From: Chloroflexota bacterium
GTDB lineage: Bacteria; Chloroflexota; Dehalococcoidia; SHYD01
Assembly: GCA_016190485.1 (NCBI GenBank)
Contig: JACPQN010000024.1
Span: 1 to 58,343, forward strand
DNA length: 58,343 nucleotides
Direction of reading: 5' to 3'
Part shown: positions 37,503-46,574 of the stretch, in pieces
Layout: the number at the start of each line of letters is the position of its first letter
Numbering within the stretch: the stretch's first letter is position 1
Made by a program: the position numbers and the translations under genes
The notes under the pieces: model-generated
The model's input: the letters and a program-made list of their open reading frames with translations, nothing else
The model's database searches: none
What the model was told of the DNA's origin: nothing

Positions 37503-37543
37503 TTCGTCAAGCTATGATGATTATAGCATCATAGCTTGACGAA
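37503..37543. promoter_or_regulatory. Perfect 17-bp inverted repeat operator overlapping fic promoter
   Basis: ttcgtcaagctatgatg-attatag-catcatagcttgacgaa; minus-strand TATAAT (37520-37525) lies in the spacer. Confidence 0.85.
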
Positions 37544-37636
37544 TAATAACCGGAAGCGTCAAGGTTGTCAAGGCTCTCCTCTGTTTTGGTTGCAGAGCTA
37601 GACCAGCGAAGGTGGCTTGGCAGACCCCGCCTATGC

Positions 37637-38149
37637 CTACCGCCCGAAGGGCATGCCTTGGAGACCCTTGAGGAAGCGGATGTCCCCCAGGTGCCAGAAG
37701 CAGTGGCCGATGAGGATATTGGCGATGGTGCGCCCCACCGTCATGCGGGCCCGCTCCGGGTTGGGGACATGGTCCAGGTCCGCCTCCGTAAGGCTGCCCA
37801 GCAGGCCCGGGGTGGTGTCCCAGACCTTCTGGCAGTAGAGCAGCAGCTCCTCCTTGGCGGGCCGGAACGTCCCCAACTGCTCCGTGGTGAAGCTGCCCAG
37901 GCTGTCCTTGGGCCCCACGCCCAGGCGCTGGTGCCACTCTTCCCGCTCCCAGATCGACCCCTCGCTGTGGGCGACGCGCTGCGCCAGCCCGTCCTCCGTC
38001 ATGGCGGCGTGCCACAGCACCAGGGCGATGCTATTAGCTTCGGCCGTGGGGCGGTAGTAGATCTGGTCGGGGGTGAGCAGCTCCACCTCGCTGCGGAAGC
38101 CCCGGTGGAGGTCCTCCATGGTCATCAGGATGAACTGGATAACGTTCAT
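37637..38149 (-). CDS. DinB-like four-helix bundle protein
   Basis: MNVIQFILMTMEDLHRGFRSEVELLTPDQIYYRP...LWHAAMTED...HCFWHLGDIRFL; metal-binding His pattern. Confidence 0.75.
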   Translation of the reverse strand: MNVIQFILMTMEDLHRGFRSEVELLTPDQIYYRPTAEANSIALVLWHAAMTEDGLAQRVAHSEGSIWEREEWHQRLGVGPKDSLGSFTTEQLGTFRPAKEELLLYCQKVWDTTPGLLGSLTEADLDHVPNPERARMTVGRTIANILIGHCFWHLGDIRFLKGLQGMPFGR

Positions 38150-38169
38150 GTACCTCTCCTCGCCATGGG

Positions 38170-39261
38170 TTACTCTTGCGGCTCCAGGAAGGTCCTGATC
38201 TGGTGGTTCACGTACTCCTCCTCCAGGGCGCCCGCGGCGTGGCCGGCGTAGGAGGGGATCTCCACGTAGGTGGCGCTGGGCAGCAGCCGGCGCATAAGCT
38301 GCGCGTTCCGGGGCGGAATGAGCTGGTCGGTGGCGCAGGGCACCACCAGCACCGGCATACGGCAGCGGGCCAGAGCCGACGCCAGGTCGCCGCCGTAAGG
38401 CGCCGACACGTCGTGGAGGTCGCAAGCGATGGTCTGGTAGATGGTATTGTTAGCGTCGGTGGCCTCCGCGTTCTTGCGAGTCCACTCCAGCCGGGTCTCG
38501 TACCACTCGGGGCGGGCGTACTGGAGGAACCACTCCTCGCCGAAGCTCCAGGGGAAGGCAACCGTGGCGCCTGCCCTCAGGCCCTTCACCGGCGGCTGGG
38601 TGTAGTCGCCGCCCTGCCATGCGGCGTCGGCCATGATGGCGGCCCGCTGGGCCTCGTGGATGGCCACCAGATGAGGCGCGCAGCGGGCCGAGGGCACCAC
38701 ACACACGGCCGACTTCACAAACGCGGGGTAGGTGACCGCGAACTCCAGGGCCATGTAGGCCCCCATGGAGGGGCCGGCGGCGCAGCGGAGCTGGGTGATC
38801 CCCAGCCCCCTGGTCAGGGCCAGGCACTGGGCCCGCACCATGTCCCGGATGTTGTAGCGGGGGAAGCCCATTCGCAGTCCTGAGGAGGCCGGCGAGGAGG
38901 AGAGTCCCGCCCCGATGGAGTCCATGGCGATGACGAAGTAGCGGTCGGGGTCGTAGGCCTTGCCGGGGCCGATGGTCGTGCCGTGGCTCAGGCGAGTGCC
39001 GCTGCTGCCGTGGCACACCAGCACGGCGTTGGTGCCCCACTGGTTGAGCTGGCCCCAGGTCTCGTAGCACACCACCATGTCCCGGATAACCTCGCCCGAC
39101 TCCAGGATGAAGTCGCCTGCATGGAAGAGCTGAGGGCCGCCGTTGCTGGGCGGCGGCTCCGGCAGGGTAGGCTTAAGGGGCCACACCGGCTCCACCGGCT
39201 CGCCCCGTGCCACCTTCTCGGCCAGGGAGCCGGCGGGGAAACGGAGGGTGGGAGAGGGCAT
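38170..39261 (-). CDS. Alpha/beta hydrolase, homoserine O-acetyltransferase (MetX)-like
   Basis: LVCHGSSGT, IAMDSIGAGLSSSPASSG, AAGPSMGAYMALEFAVTYP nucleophile elbow. Confidence 0.8.
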   Translation of the reverse strand: MPSPTLRFPAGSLAEKVARGEPVEPVWPLKPTLPEPPPSNGGPQLFHAGDFILESGEVIRDMVVCYETWGQLNQWGTNAVLVCHGSSGTRLSHGTTIGPGKAYDPDRYFVIAMDSIGAGLSSSPASSGLRMGFPRYNIRDMVRAQCLALTRGLGITQLRCAAGPSMGAYMALEFAVTYPAFVKSAVCVVPSARCAPHLVAIHEAQRAAIMADAAWQGGDYTQPPVKGLRAGATVAFPWSFGEEWFLQYARPEWYETRLEWTRKNAEATDANNTIYQTIACDLHDVSAPYGGDLASALARCRMPVLVVPCATDQLIPPRNAQLMRRLLPSATYVEIPSYAGHAAGALEEEYVNHQIRTFLEPQE

Positions 39262-40241
39262 TATGGCACCAGCACCACGCGCCCGAAGATGTCCCGGCTG
39301 GCGATGATGCGGTGCGCCTCCCGCACCTGGCTCAGGGGCAGCACCTGGTGGATTACGGCCTTGAACCGGCCCTGGCCCAGCATGTCCATGCACTTCTGGA
39401 GCTCCGGGCGCACCAGCCCCTTCTGGATGGCCGTGGGCAGCCCGAACTGCTTGGTGGTCACGTGCTTGTCGGTGAGGGTCGCCGGGTCGTCGCTGGGGCG
39501 TCCGCCCGATGCGGCTCCCACGGAGACCAGGCGGCCACCCTCGGCCAGACAGCGGATGCTATCCAGGTACACCTGGCCGCCCACCGCGTCCAGGGCCACG
39601 TCCACGCCGCGGCCGCCGGTGAGGCGCAGCACCTCGGCCACCGTGTCCTGGGTGGTGTAGTTGACGGTCTCGTCGGCGCCCAGCTCCGCCTTTGCCCGCT
39701 GGAGCTTCCAGTCGGCGCCCGCGGTGGTGATGACCCGGGCGCCGTGGGCCTTGGCAATCTGGATGCCTGCAGAGCCGATGCCACTGCCCGCGGCGTTGAC
39801 CAGGGCGGTCTCTCCGGCCTTCAGCTCACCCTCGTAGAGGAGGCCGAACCAGGCGGTCATCCAGATGACGGGGATGGTGCATGCCTGCTCGAAGCCGATG
39901 TTGGGCGGGATACTGGCGGTGCTGGCCACGTGACAGGCCACGTACTCGGCGTAGCCTCCGTTGGCCAGCAGGGCCACGACGCGATCGCCAACCTCCCGCT
40001 CCGTCACCCCGGGCCCCCGGTCCACCACCACGCCCGCCACGTCCAGCCCGTTGATGAAGGGCAGCGGGCGGTTGCCGGTGGCGCCGCCGTACGTGCCGGA
40101 GCGGCGTGCGGTATCGGAGCGGCTGGCGCAGGCCGCCTTGATCTGGATCAGCACATCCCGAGGCCCCGGGGTGGGGGTGGGAAAGTCCTGGTAGTGCATG
40201 ACGTTCTCGTCGCCGTACTCGTGGATGACCACGGCCTTCAT
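39261..40241 (-). CDS. Zinc-type alcohol dehydrogenase / quinone oxidoreductase (MDR)
   Basis: MKAVVIHEYGDENVMHYQDFPTP; GLDVAGVVVDRGPGV; NAAGSGIGSAGIQIAKAHGARVI. Confidence 0.92.
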   Translation of the reverse strand: MKAVVIHEYGDENVMHYQDFPTPTPGPRDVLIQIKAACASRSDTARRSGTYGGATGNRPLPFINGLDVAGVVVDRGPGVTEREVGDRVVALLANGGYAEYVACHVASTASIPPNIGFEQACTIPVIWMTAWFGLLYEGELKAGETALVNAAGSGIGSAGIQIAKAHGARVITTAGADWKLQRAKAELGADETVNYTTQDTVAEVLRLTGGRGVDVALDAVGGQVYLDSIRCLAEGGRLVSVGAASGGRPSDDPATLTDKHVTTKQFGLPTAIQKGLVRPELQKCMDMLGQGRFKAVIHQVLPLSQVREAHRIIASRDIFGRVVLVP

Positions 40242-40358
40242 AGAGGCTCCTTTCGGGGAGAGGGGAGGCGTCGGGGGTGTTGCCCCAGAACGCACGAATG
40301 CGGGTATTGTACACCCTTGGTGGCAGTTGCTCAAAAGCCCAGGGCCGCTGCGGTGGCC

Positions 40359-40396
40359 AAAAAGGGCGTCCCCCGGAAGATCTCCGGAGGACGCCC
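40359..40396 (-). terminator. Intrinsic terminator downstream of acyl-CoA dehydrogenase
   Basis: Minus strand: gggcgtcctccgga-gatc-ttccgggggacgccc then TTTTT. Confidence 0.8.
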
Positions 40397-40421
40397 GTCG
40401 GGTTGATGAGCTGCTGCGAGG

Positions 40422-41594
40422 CTACCGTGGCAGACCCAGGCCGCGGTTGGCGATGATGTTGCGGTTGATCTCCGAGCTGCCGGCCAGGATGGTGCCCACC
40501 ACGGTGGTGAGGTACTGGTACTCGAAGCGGCCCTGGAGGACGGCCCACTTGGAGCCCCGCTTGATCTGGCCGTAGAGACCCATCACGTTCATGCCGGTAT
40601 TGGCGATCTTCTGGGCCAGCTCGGCGCCGAAGACCTTGGAGGCGGAGGCCTCCCGGTTAGGAACCTGGCCATGCTCCTGCATGGAGATGGTCTTGAAGCC
40701 GATGTACTTGCCCACCTCCACCTCGATGGCCATCTGGGCCAGCTTGCTCCGTACCTGGGGCTCTTTGGACAGGGTGTGGCCGTTGAGCCGGGTCTCTTTG
40801 GCGAACTCCACCAGCTCCTCCAGCAGCCGGGTGGAGCCGGCGTAGCGCTGCACGCCGGAGCGCTCGAAGTCCAGGGTGGTGGCCATCTGATACCAGCCCC
40901 GGTTCTCCTCGCCGATGAGGTTGTCTTTGGGGACCCGCACGTCGTCGAAGAAGACCTCGTTCACCTCGTGCGCGCCGGCCATGTTGATCATGGGCCGGAC
41001 GGTGATGCCCTGGGTGTGCATCGGCACGATGAAGGTGGAGATGCCGCGGTGCTTGGGCGCCGTGGGGTCGGTGCGGAAGCCGGCCCATCCCAGATCGGCG
41101 TGGTGCCCGAAGCTGGTGAAGAGCTTCTGGCCGGAGATCACGAAGTCGTCGCCGTCCCGCACGGCCCGGGTCTGGAGGGCCGCGAGGTCAGAGCCGGCGC
41201 CGGGCTCGGTGAAGAGCTGGCACCACATCTCCTCGGCCGAGGCGATGCGCGGCAGCCAGTGGGCTTTCTGCTCTGGCGTGCCGTAGATCATGATGGTGGG
41301 CCCCGCCAGGCTGATGCCCTGGCCTACCGAGACCGGGAAGCGCCAGTAGGTGTTCTCCCAGTTGAAAATGGCCTGCTGCCAGTGGGTGGCGCCCAGGCCG
41401 CCGTACTCCTTGGGCCAGGCCAGGGTGAGCCACTTCTTCTCCGCCAGCTTCTTGGCGTTGGACCGCCCGAACTCGTAGGTCTCGTCGGTGCCGAAGAGGG
41501 CCTTTTCCTCCCAGTCTTCTGGCTGGTTCGCTTTGATAAACTCGCGCACCTCTTTGCGGAAGGCTTCGTCCTCGGGTCTCCAGGAAAACTCCAT
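40422..41594 (-). CDS. Acyl-CoA dehydrogenase
   Basis: MEFSWRPEDEAFRKEVREFIK; LAWPKEYGGLGATHWQQAIF; CQLFTEPGAGSDLAALQTRA. Confidence 0.95.
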   Translation of the reverse strand: MEFSWRPEDEAFRKEVREFIKANQPEDWEEKALFGTDETYEFGRSNAKKLAEKKWLTLAWPKEYGGLGATHWQQAIFNWENTYWRFPVSVGQGISLAGPTIMIYGTPEQKAHWLPRIASAEEMWCQLFTEPGAGSDLAALQTRAVRDGDDFVISGQKLFTSFGHHADLGWAGFRTDPTAPKHRGISTFIVPMHTQGITVRPMINMAGAHEVNEVFFDDVRVPKDNLIGEENRGWYQMATTLDFERSGVQRYAGSTRLLEELVEFAKETRLNGHTLSKEPQVRSKLAQMAIEVEVGKYIGFKTISMQEHGQVPNREASASKVFGAELAQKIANTGMNVMGLYGQIKRGSKWAVLQGRFEYQYLTTVVGTILAGSSEINRNIIANRGLGLPR

Positions 41595-41897
41595 GTATTC
41601 CTCTCCTTCTTGGCCTGTCGGCCTGCGTGACGTTGCTGCCAGCATGGAATGGGCAAAGGGCCGATGAACCAGGCGTGGCCTGGGCAGACAGATATCGGGG
41701 CGGAAAGGCCCCGATACAGAGTCTGCAGTGCATAACATACTCGGTTTTTCCCAGGTGTCAAGGGGTGAGTTGCAGGCTAAGCACTGAAATCGCCGTGCTG
41801 CGGGCGCTCATAGCGTCCTGGCGCGAGTCGCCGTAGAATAGGGAGCGGCCAACCCGCCCTGCCCGCCGGCAGGCGGGTCTGGGCTGAGGAGGCTCCG

Positions 41898-42869
41898 GTG
41901 CACTACACAAGGCTGGGTCGGACCGGACTACAGGTATCGGCCATGGGCTTCGGTGGGGGCGGCATCGGTGGAGTGTGGGGAGCAACCACCGACGAGGAGT
42001 GCGCGCGCGCGGTGCGCCGCGCCCTGGAGCTGGGCGTCACCTTCTTCGATGTCGCGCCCTCCTACGGGAACGGCAAGGCCGAGGAGAACCTGGGAAGGGC
42101 ATTGCGGGGCCGCCGAGGGGATGTCCTGGTCGCCACGAAAGTGCGTCTGCGCCACCAGGACCTGGGAGACGTGGCCGGGGCCGTTCGGGCCTCGGTGGAG
42201 CAGAGCCTCCGTTTGCTCCAGACCGACGCCGTCGACCTGCTCCAGCTCCATAACCGAGTGCGCAACGCCCGGCTGGAGGCGGACAACTCCCTGACGCCCG
42301 AGGACGTGCTGGGGCCCGGCGGTGTGCTGGAGGCGTTCCAGGCGCTCCAACAGGAGGGCAAGACCCGCTTTCTGGGCTTTACGGGCTACGGCCACATCGA
42401 AGCGCTGCGCCAGGTGGCCGAGAGCAGCGGCTTCGATACGGTGCAGATCCACTACAACCCCATCCACCAGAACGCTCTGGGCACCCTCCCCTTTGTGGAT
42501 ACGGAATGGCCTCAGCCCATGGGCATCCTGCCTCTGGCCCAGGCCCTGGACCTGGGGGTCATTGGCATCCGGCCCCTGGCCGCGGGCGCGCTCTCCGATG
42601 CGGTGGACCGCGCCTACTCGCCCGACTCGGAGCTGGCGGGAGACGTACGAAAAGCCCAGAGGCTGCGCCTCCTGGTGCGGGGGCCTGTTCGGACGCTCCA
42701 GCAGGCGGCCATGCTCTTTGTCCGGATGCAGACCTACATCCACACTCAGGTCCCCGGCTTCAAGAACGCCGCTGAGGTGGAGGAGGCCGTGGCGGTGCTG
42801 GACATGCCCCCCTACGAGCCGGAGGAGCTGCAGGTGCTGGAGGCGCTCTACCGCCGCGGTTTCACCTAG
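41898..42869 (+). CDS. Aldo/keto reductase
   Basis: YTRLGRTGLQVSAMGFGGGGIGG; GVTFFDVAPSYGNGKAEENLGRAL; VDLLQLHN. Confidence 0.93.
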   Translation: MHYTRLGRTGLQVSAMGFGGGGIGGVWGATTDEECARAVRRALELGVTFFDVAPSYGNGKAEENLGRALRGRRGDVLVATKVRLRHQDLGDVAGAVRASVEQSLRLLQTDAVDLLQLHNRVRNARLEADNSLTPEDVLGPGGVLEAFQALQQEGKTRFLGFTGYGHIEALRQVAESSGFDTVQIHYNPIHQNALGTLPFVDTEWPQPMGILPLAQALDLGVIGIRPLAAGALSDAVDRAYSPDSELAGDVRKAQRLRLLVRGPVRTLQQAAMLFVRMQTYIHTQVPGFKNAAEVEEAVAVLDMPPYEPEELQVLEALYRRGFT

Positions 42870-43006
42870 CATTTGCTCTCGATGTAACCGCCACAACCGC
42901 GTCTGAAAATCTCGAAGGCAGTCACCCTAAATGCCATTCCTCCCCCTGGGAGGGGGAGGTTAAGTGGGGGTGCGATGTTGTCCTGGGATGCTCTCACCCT
43001 CCCCTA

Positions 43007-43096
43007 GCCCCTCCCTGGCAGGGAGGGGAAGGACTAAAGGCGACCTTCCATGATCCGCCCCAATAGCGCCCCTCCCTGGCAGGGAGGGGAAGGACT
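43007..43096. repeat. Two identical 29-bp palindromic repeats
   Basis: gcccctccctggcagggaggggaaggact at 43007-43035 and 43068-43096. Confidence 0.85.
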
Positions 43097-43153
43097 CTTG
43101 CCTTCTCCCCTTCGACTTCGCTCAGGATAGGCCTCAAGCGAGAGGGGATTTCC

Positions 43154-44056
43154 TCACAACCCCAGCCGGAGCTGCCCCATGCGACGGGGCGCGGGCGCAG
43201 AGACGGGCGACTCCGGCAGCCCGTACTTGCAGCGCAGTTCCCCCACCAGCGCCAGCACCCCCGCTCCATACGCGGCCGGATCGAAGGGCCCCCGGTACTG
43301 CCGGGCGTACTGGCGGACCAGGTGGGGGCACTGCTCCCGGAGCAGGGGGAGGGCCCACTCTCTGGAGCCAGGCCGCAGCGCTGGAAGGTTGCCCCCGAGA
43401 AAGGAGGCCCCGTGCTCCACGGCCAGCCGCACCAGCTCTTCCAGGGCCGCCGGGTCGTCGGTGAGGTCGGGCAGAATGGGGGCCAGGAGCACGCCCGCCG
43501 GCACGCCCGCCTGAGCCAGCCGCTCCAGCGCCGCCAGCCGCTTCATAGGTGGCGCGGCCTCCGGCTCCACGTGCCGCCACACTGGCTCCCGCAGGCTGCT
43601 CAACCGCAGGCTCACCTGGGCCAGTCCCCGCCGGGCCAGGGCTGCCAGCAGGTCCAGGTCTCGCAGCACCAGGGTGGCCCTAGTGCTGAGCCAGCAGGGC
43701 TGGCCCAACTCGAGGGCCACCGCCAGCATGCCCTGGGTGACCCGATACTTCAGCTCGGCGGGTTGGTAGGGATCACAGGCGCCCCCCAGGGCTATCAGCT
43801 CACCACCCCAGTCCGGCTGGGAGACCTCTGCCCGCAGCACCGCCGCCGCGTTCACCTTGATCACCACCCGCTGCTCCATCTCCTGCCCTCCCTGGTGGCC
43901 GCGGTACTGGTGGGAGCCCCGGGCGTAGCAGTAGGAGCAGGGGTGACGGCACCCCCGGTACGGGTTGGCGGCCCACCGGAAGGGTAGATGAGGCACGGTG
44001 AGCCGCAGCAGCAGCCGCTTGCAGCGCACCTCTTCGTAGAAGACCGAGGGCACCAT
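43154..44056 (-). CDS. Radical SAM protein (SPL/Rv2578c-like)
   Basis: ANPYRGCRHPCSYCYAR CxxxCxxC motif. Confidence 0.9.
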   Translation of the reverse strand: MVPSVFYEEVRCKRLLLRLTVPHLPFRWAANPYRGCRHPCSYCYARGSHQYRGHQGGQEMEQRVVIKVNAAAVLRAEVSQPDWGGELIALGGACDPYQPAELKYRVTQGMLAVALELGQPCWLSTRATLVLRDLDLLAALARRGLAQVSLRLSSLREPVWRHVEPEAAPPMKRLAALERLAQAGVPAGVLLAPILPDLTDDPAALEELVRLAVEHGASFLGGNLPALRPGSREWALPLLREQCPHLVRQYARQYRGPFDPAAYGAGVLALVGELRCKYGLPESPVSAPAPRRMGQLRLGL

Positions 44057-44079
44057 GCTCCTCCTGGGGTGTGTCCCTG

Positions 44080-44109
44080 GTTATACTACTAGAACGTATG
44101 TACTGTCAA
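44080..44109 (-). promoter_or_regulatory. Sigma70-type promoter of radical SAM gene
   Basis: Minus strand TTGACA, 18-nt spacer, TATAAC. Confidence 0.55.
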
Positions 44110-44139
44110 GGGTATGATGGAGACCGTTTTTGCTCCGCA

Positions 44140-44196
44140 CTGCAGGCTTCAGCCTGCAGCATAGCCACTCGGAATGCCTCAGGCTTGAGCCTAAGG
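44140..44196. repeat. Pair of small palindromes upstream of PLD-ATPase gene
   Basis: ctgcaggct-tc-agcctgcag (44140-44159) and cctcaggc-ttga-gcctaagg (44177-44196). Confidence 0.65.
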
Positions 44197-44386
44197 TGGC
44201 GGGTTGATCAACATCCGCTGATGGCGGGCGTCGCCTCACACTGCGGCGCATGCCTCAGGCTCCACTGTGGGGTAACACGCTGGTAGACGGTCTTTCCCTT
44301 GCGTTCTTGACACACCTGTGCTAGATTCCTGGCGTGGTCTCGCCGCTGATGCGCCAGCGCAGTCCCCGGTAGGCAAGGAGGTTCTC

Positions 44387-46348
44387 ATGACCCAGACGGC
44401 GTTTGCCATCCAGTCGCCCCGGGTGCTCTCCCGGGTCATCACGTCGCACCGAGACTTTGATGGCCTGTTTGAAGGCTACTCCACGCTACAGGGCGTATCC
44501 TACGTGGTTTCCCCGGATCTGCTCCTCGACTTCTTCCAGAAGCGCGGCTTTAGCCAGGTAGAGGTCGTGGTTGGAGAGAACCTGACAGGACACCACCTGC
44601 TGGACCAGTACCGCCAGTCTCTGTCGCAGAAAGGTACGGAAGTCGCGCTCGCCCTGGCCCAGCTTGTCGAGCAGGGAAAGCTCAGGGTCCTCGTGCCCAA
44701 GCGGACCTTGCACTCCAAGCTCTACCTCCTTCGCAACGAACGGAACTACCGGGTGATCCAGGCCAGCGCTAACTTCACCGAGACCGCGCGTCTGGCGACC
44801 AGCCAGGTCAACTATGCCTGGTATGCCGATCTTCCGCCGGATGATCCCTGGTTGGCCCAGGTGGTGGACGACTACCACGCCCACACGAAGGACTGCGCCC
44901 AGTTCATGGGTGATCTTGTCGAGTTGCTCAAAGGTGAGCCGAATGAGCGGCGGCAGGAGATTGCAGAGGCCTGGCTGAAGGGGAAAGTCGATGGCGAGGA
45001 GGAGTTGGAAGGGCGGAAAGTGCTCCAAGAGCTTACGGCCCGCTCCCTCACCAGCCTGGAGGAGAGCATTGAGCCGGTCCTCATACTGACCCTACCGGAC
45101 GCGCCCAAGGCCAGAAAACAGGTGGAGCGCTTCCTTGCCCCGCTGGGCCCCGAAATCACGGACCATCGCGCTTCGGTGAACGCGCTGCGCTACGTCAGAT
45201 ACGTGTGGGAGCACCACGCCGTGCCCCTGATGCAGGTGGACCTGCCGGCGCGGGCTGTCCGGCTGAGCATAGACGGCCCGGTCGCAGCGCGCTCGGAGCC
45301 GCTCCCTGATGGGGAGCATGTTAGCCAGGCACTGGAGCACATCGAAGCCTACGTCAATACGGTAGACTGGGGTCGCTGCCTCGATCCGCAGTTCGCCAAA
45401 GCCAGCATGTTCGAGGCGCTGCTCTACTTCCTTGCTGCGCCCTTCGCCCACGAGCACATGAAGCTGCGGCGCCAGAGCTACGGCCTGGTGGACTACAGAG
45501 GGCCACAGGTGCTCTACATCTTCGGCCGGGCCCAGAACGGGAAGTCCACCTTTCTGCGCTTCGCCCTCAGGCTCCTTACCGGCCAGCATGTCTCGGCCCA
45601 GCCGGGGGCCCAGTTCAGCAAGACCAAGGTGCAGGGCACCGCGGCAGTGGGCACGGTGTTTCCCCTGGTGTTCGACGACGTCGATTTCTCCCGCAACGCC
45701 AGGACCTTCGAAGAAGTCATGAAGTCCTACTGGGAGGTGTGGTGGCGGGAGGAGTGCGTGGTCCCTCAGCTTACCCTTACCGGCAATGCGGATAACCTTA
45801 AGGATTGGGCCAAATCACGACTGAAACGCGTCGACTTCGATGTCCAGTTCGCTCCCAGTGAAATAGAAAAGGCACGGCTCAACAAGATCCTCGAAGTCGA
45901 TAACCCGCTGTTCAAGTGGTTCTCTCATCTTTACATGGAAAGCTTGGCTCGAGGGGAAACTCCTGGGGAGGACGAGCTTCGCATCTCGCGCAGCGTTATG
46001 AGGGACCTCTATCGCCACGCTGGCCGGTCGGCGCCTTCCTTCTTTCCGGACCAACCCCTGGAGCGCCTGTATGATCCAGGCCGCAAAGCATGGCGAGACG
46101 TCATCCATGTCTTACGCAAGGCCGCTCCGCAGCGGCAGGGCCAGCGACTGCTGATCACTTTCAAGGAAGAGATGCAGCACAACGAGGTGCGCGCCTATGC
46201 CGGCCACCTGCCCCAGACCGTCAAAAAGGAGATCAAAGGCAAGACCATCGTCATCGAGTCGCCCGTGGAGTTTGACCGGTGGCTAAAGGGAGCCGACGGC
46301 GCATCGCAGAGCTGGCGCGATCGTCTTGGGAGACTCTTCGGCCGATGA
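44387..46348 (+). CDS. PLD-like nuclease domain fused to P-loop (SF3/D5-like) ATPase
   Basis: SD aaggagg before ATG 44387; HSKLYLLRNERNYRVIQASANFTETA (PLD HxK...SxN); GRAQNGKSTFLRFALRLLTG Walker A; LVFDDVDF Walker B; LTLTGNADNLKDWAKSRLKRVDFDVQF sensor/Arg-like. Confidence 0.8.
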   Translation: MTQTAFAIQSPRVLSRVITSHRDFDGLFEGYSTLQGVSYVVSPDLLLDFFQKRGFSQVEVVVGENLTGHHLLDQYRQSLSQKGTEVALALAQLVEQGKLRVLVPKRTLHSKLYLLRNERNYRVIQASANFTETARLATSQVNYAWYADLPPDDPWLAQVVDDYHAHTKDCAQFMGDLVELLKGEPNERRQEIAEAWLKGKVDGEEELEGRKVLQELTARSLTSLEESIEPVLILTLPDAPKARKQVERFLAPLGPEITDHRASVNALRYVRYVWEHHAVPLMQVDLPARAVRLSIDGPVAARSEPLPDGEHVSQALEHIEAYVNTVDWGRCLDPQFAKASMFEALLYFLAAPFAHEHMKLRRQSYGLVDYRGPQVLYIFGRAQNGKSTFLRFALRLLTGQHVSAQPGAQFSKTKVQGTAAVGTVFPLVFDDVDFSRNARTFEEVMKSYWEVWWREECVVPQLTLTGNADNLKDWAKSRLKRVDFDVQFAPSEIEKARLNKILEVDNPLFKWFSHLYMESLARGETPGEDELRISRSVMRDLYRHAGRSAPSFFPDQPLERLYDPGRKAWRDVIHVLRKAAPQRQGQRLLITFKEEMQHNEVRAYAGHLPQTVKKEIKGKTIVIESPVEFDRWLKGADGASQSWRDRLGRLFGR

Positions 46349-46498
46349 GCTGGTTTCAGGCCCGTTCTTCTCCACTGGTTGGAAGAAGGGCCACGACACC
46401 GGTGGCCTTCGCTCTGTTTGACACCCCCCAGGCCACGGTGCTAGCGTAGGGCCACGTTGCGACTCCCCGGTGGGGTCGCATCCGCCGAGGCGGACCCA

Positions 46499-46568
46499 GG
46501 GCTTGTCCTGAGCCTGTCGAAGGGCTTGTCCTGAGCCTGTCTGCCGACAGGCAGGCCTGTCGAAGGGA
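46499..46568. repeat. REP-like element, tandem cores
   Basis: gggcttgtcctgagcctgtcgaagggcttgtcctgagcctgtctgccgacaggcaggcctgtcgaaggg. Confidence 0.75.
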
Positions 46569-46574
46569 AGGAGC

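Noticed and set aside
39170-39230. Possible REP insertion in the MetX-like CDS (GEPVEPVW peptide)
   Set aside because: Peptide resembles translated copies (GEPVEPW) but nucleotide match to the core is too weak to call by eye.
43007-43096. Possible mini-CRISPR (two identical repeats)
   Set aside because: Only two copies, self-palindromic throughout, no array, leader or cas genes.
44387-46348. Interpretation as a phage/plasmid primase-helicase remnant
   Set aside because: N-terminus is PLD-like rather than primase, and no phage, integrase or replication genes surround it; not fully excluded.
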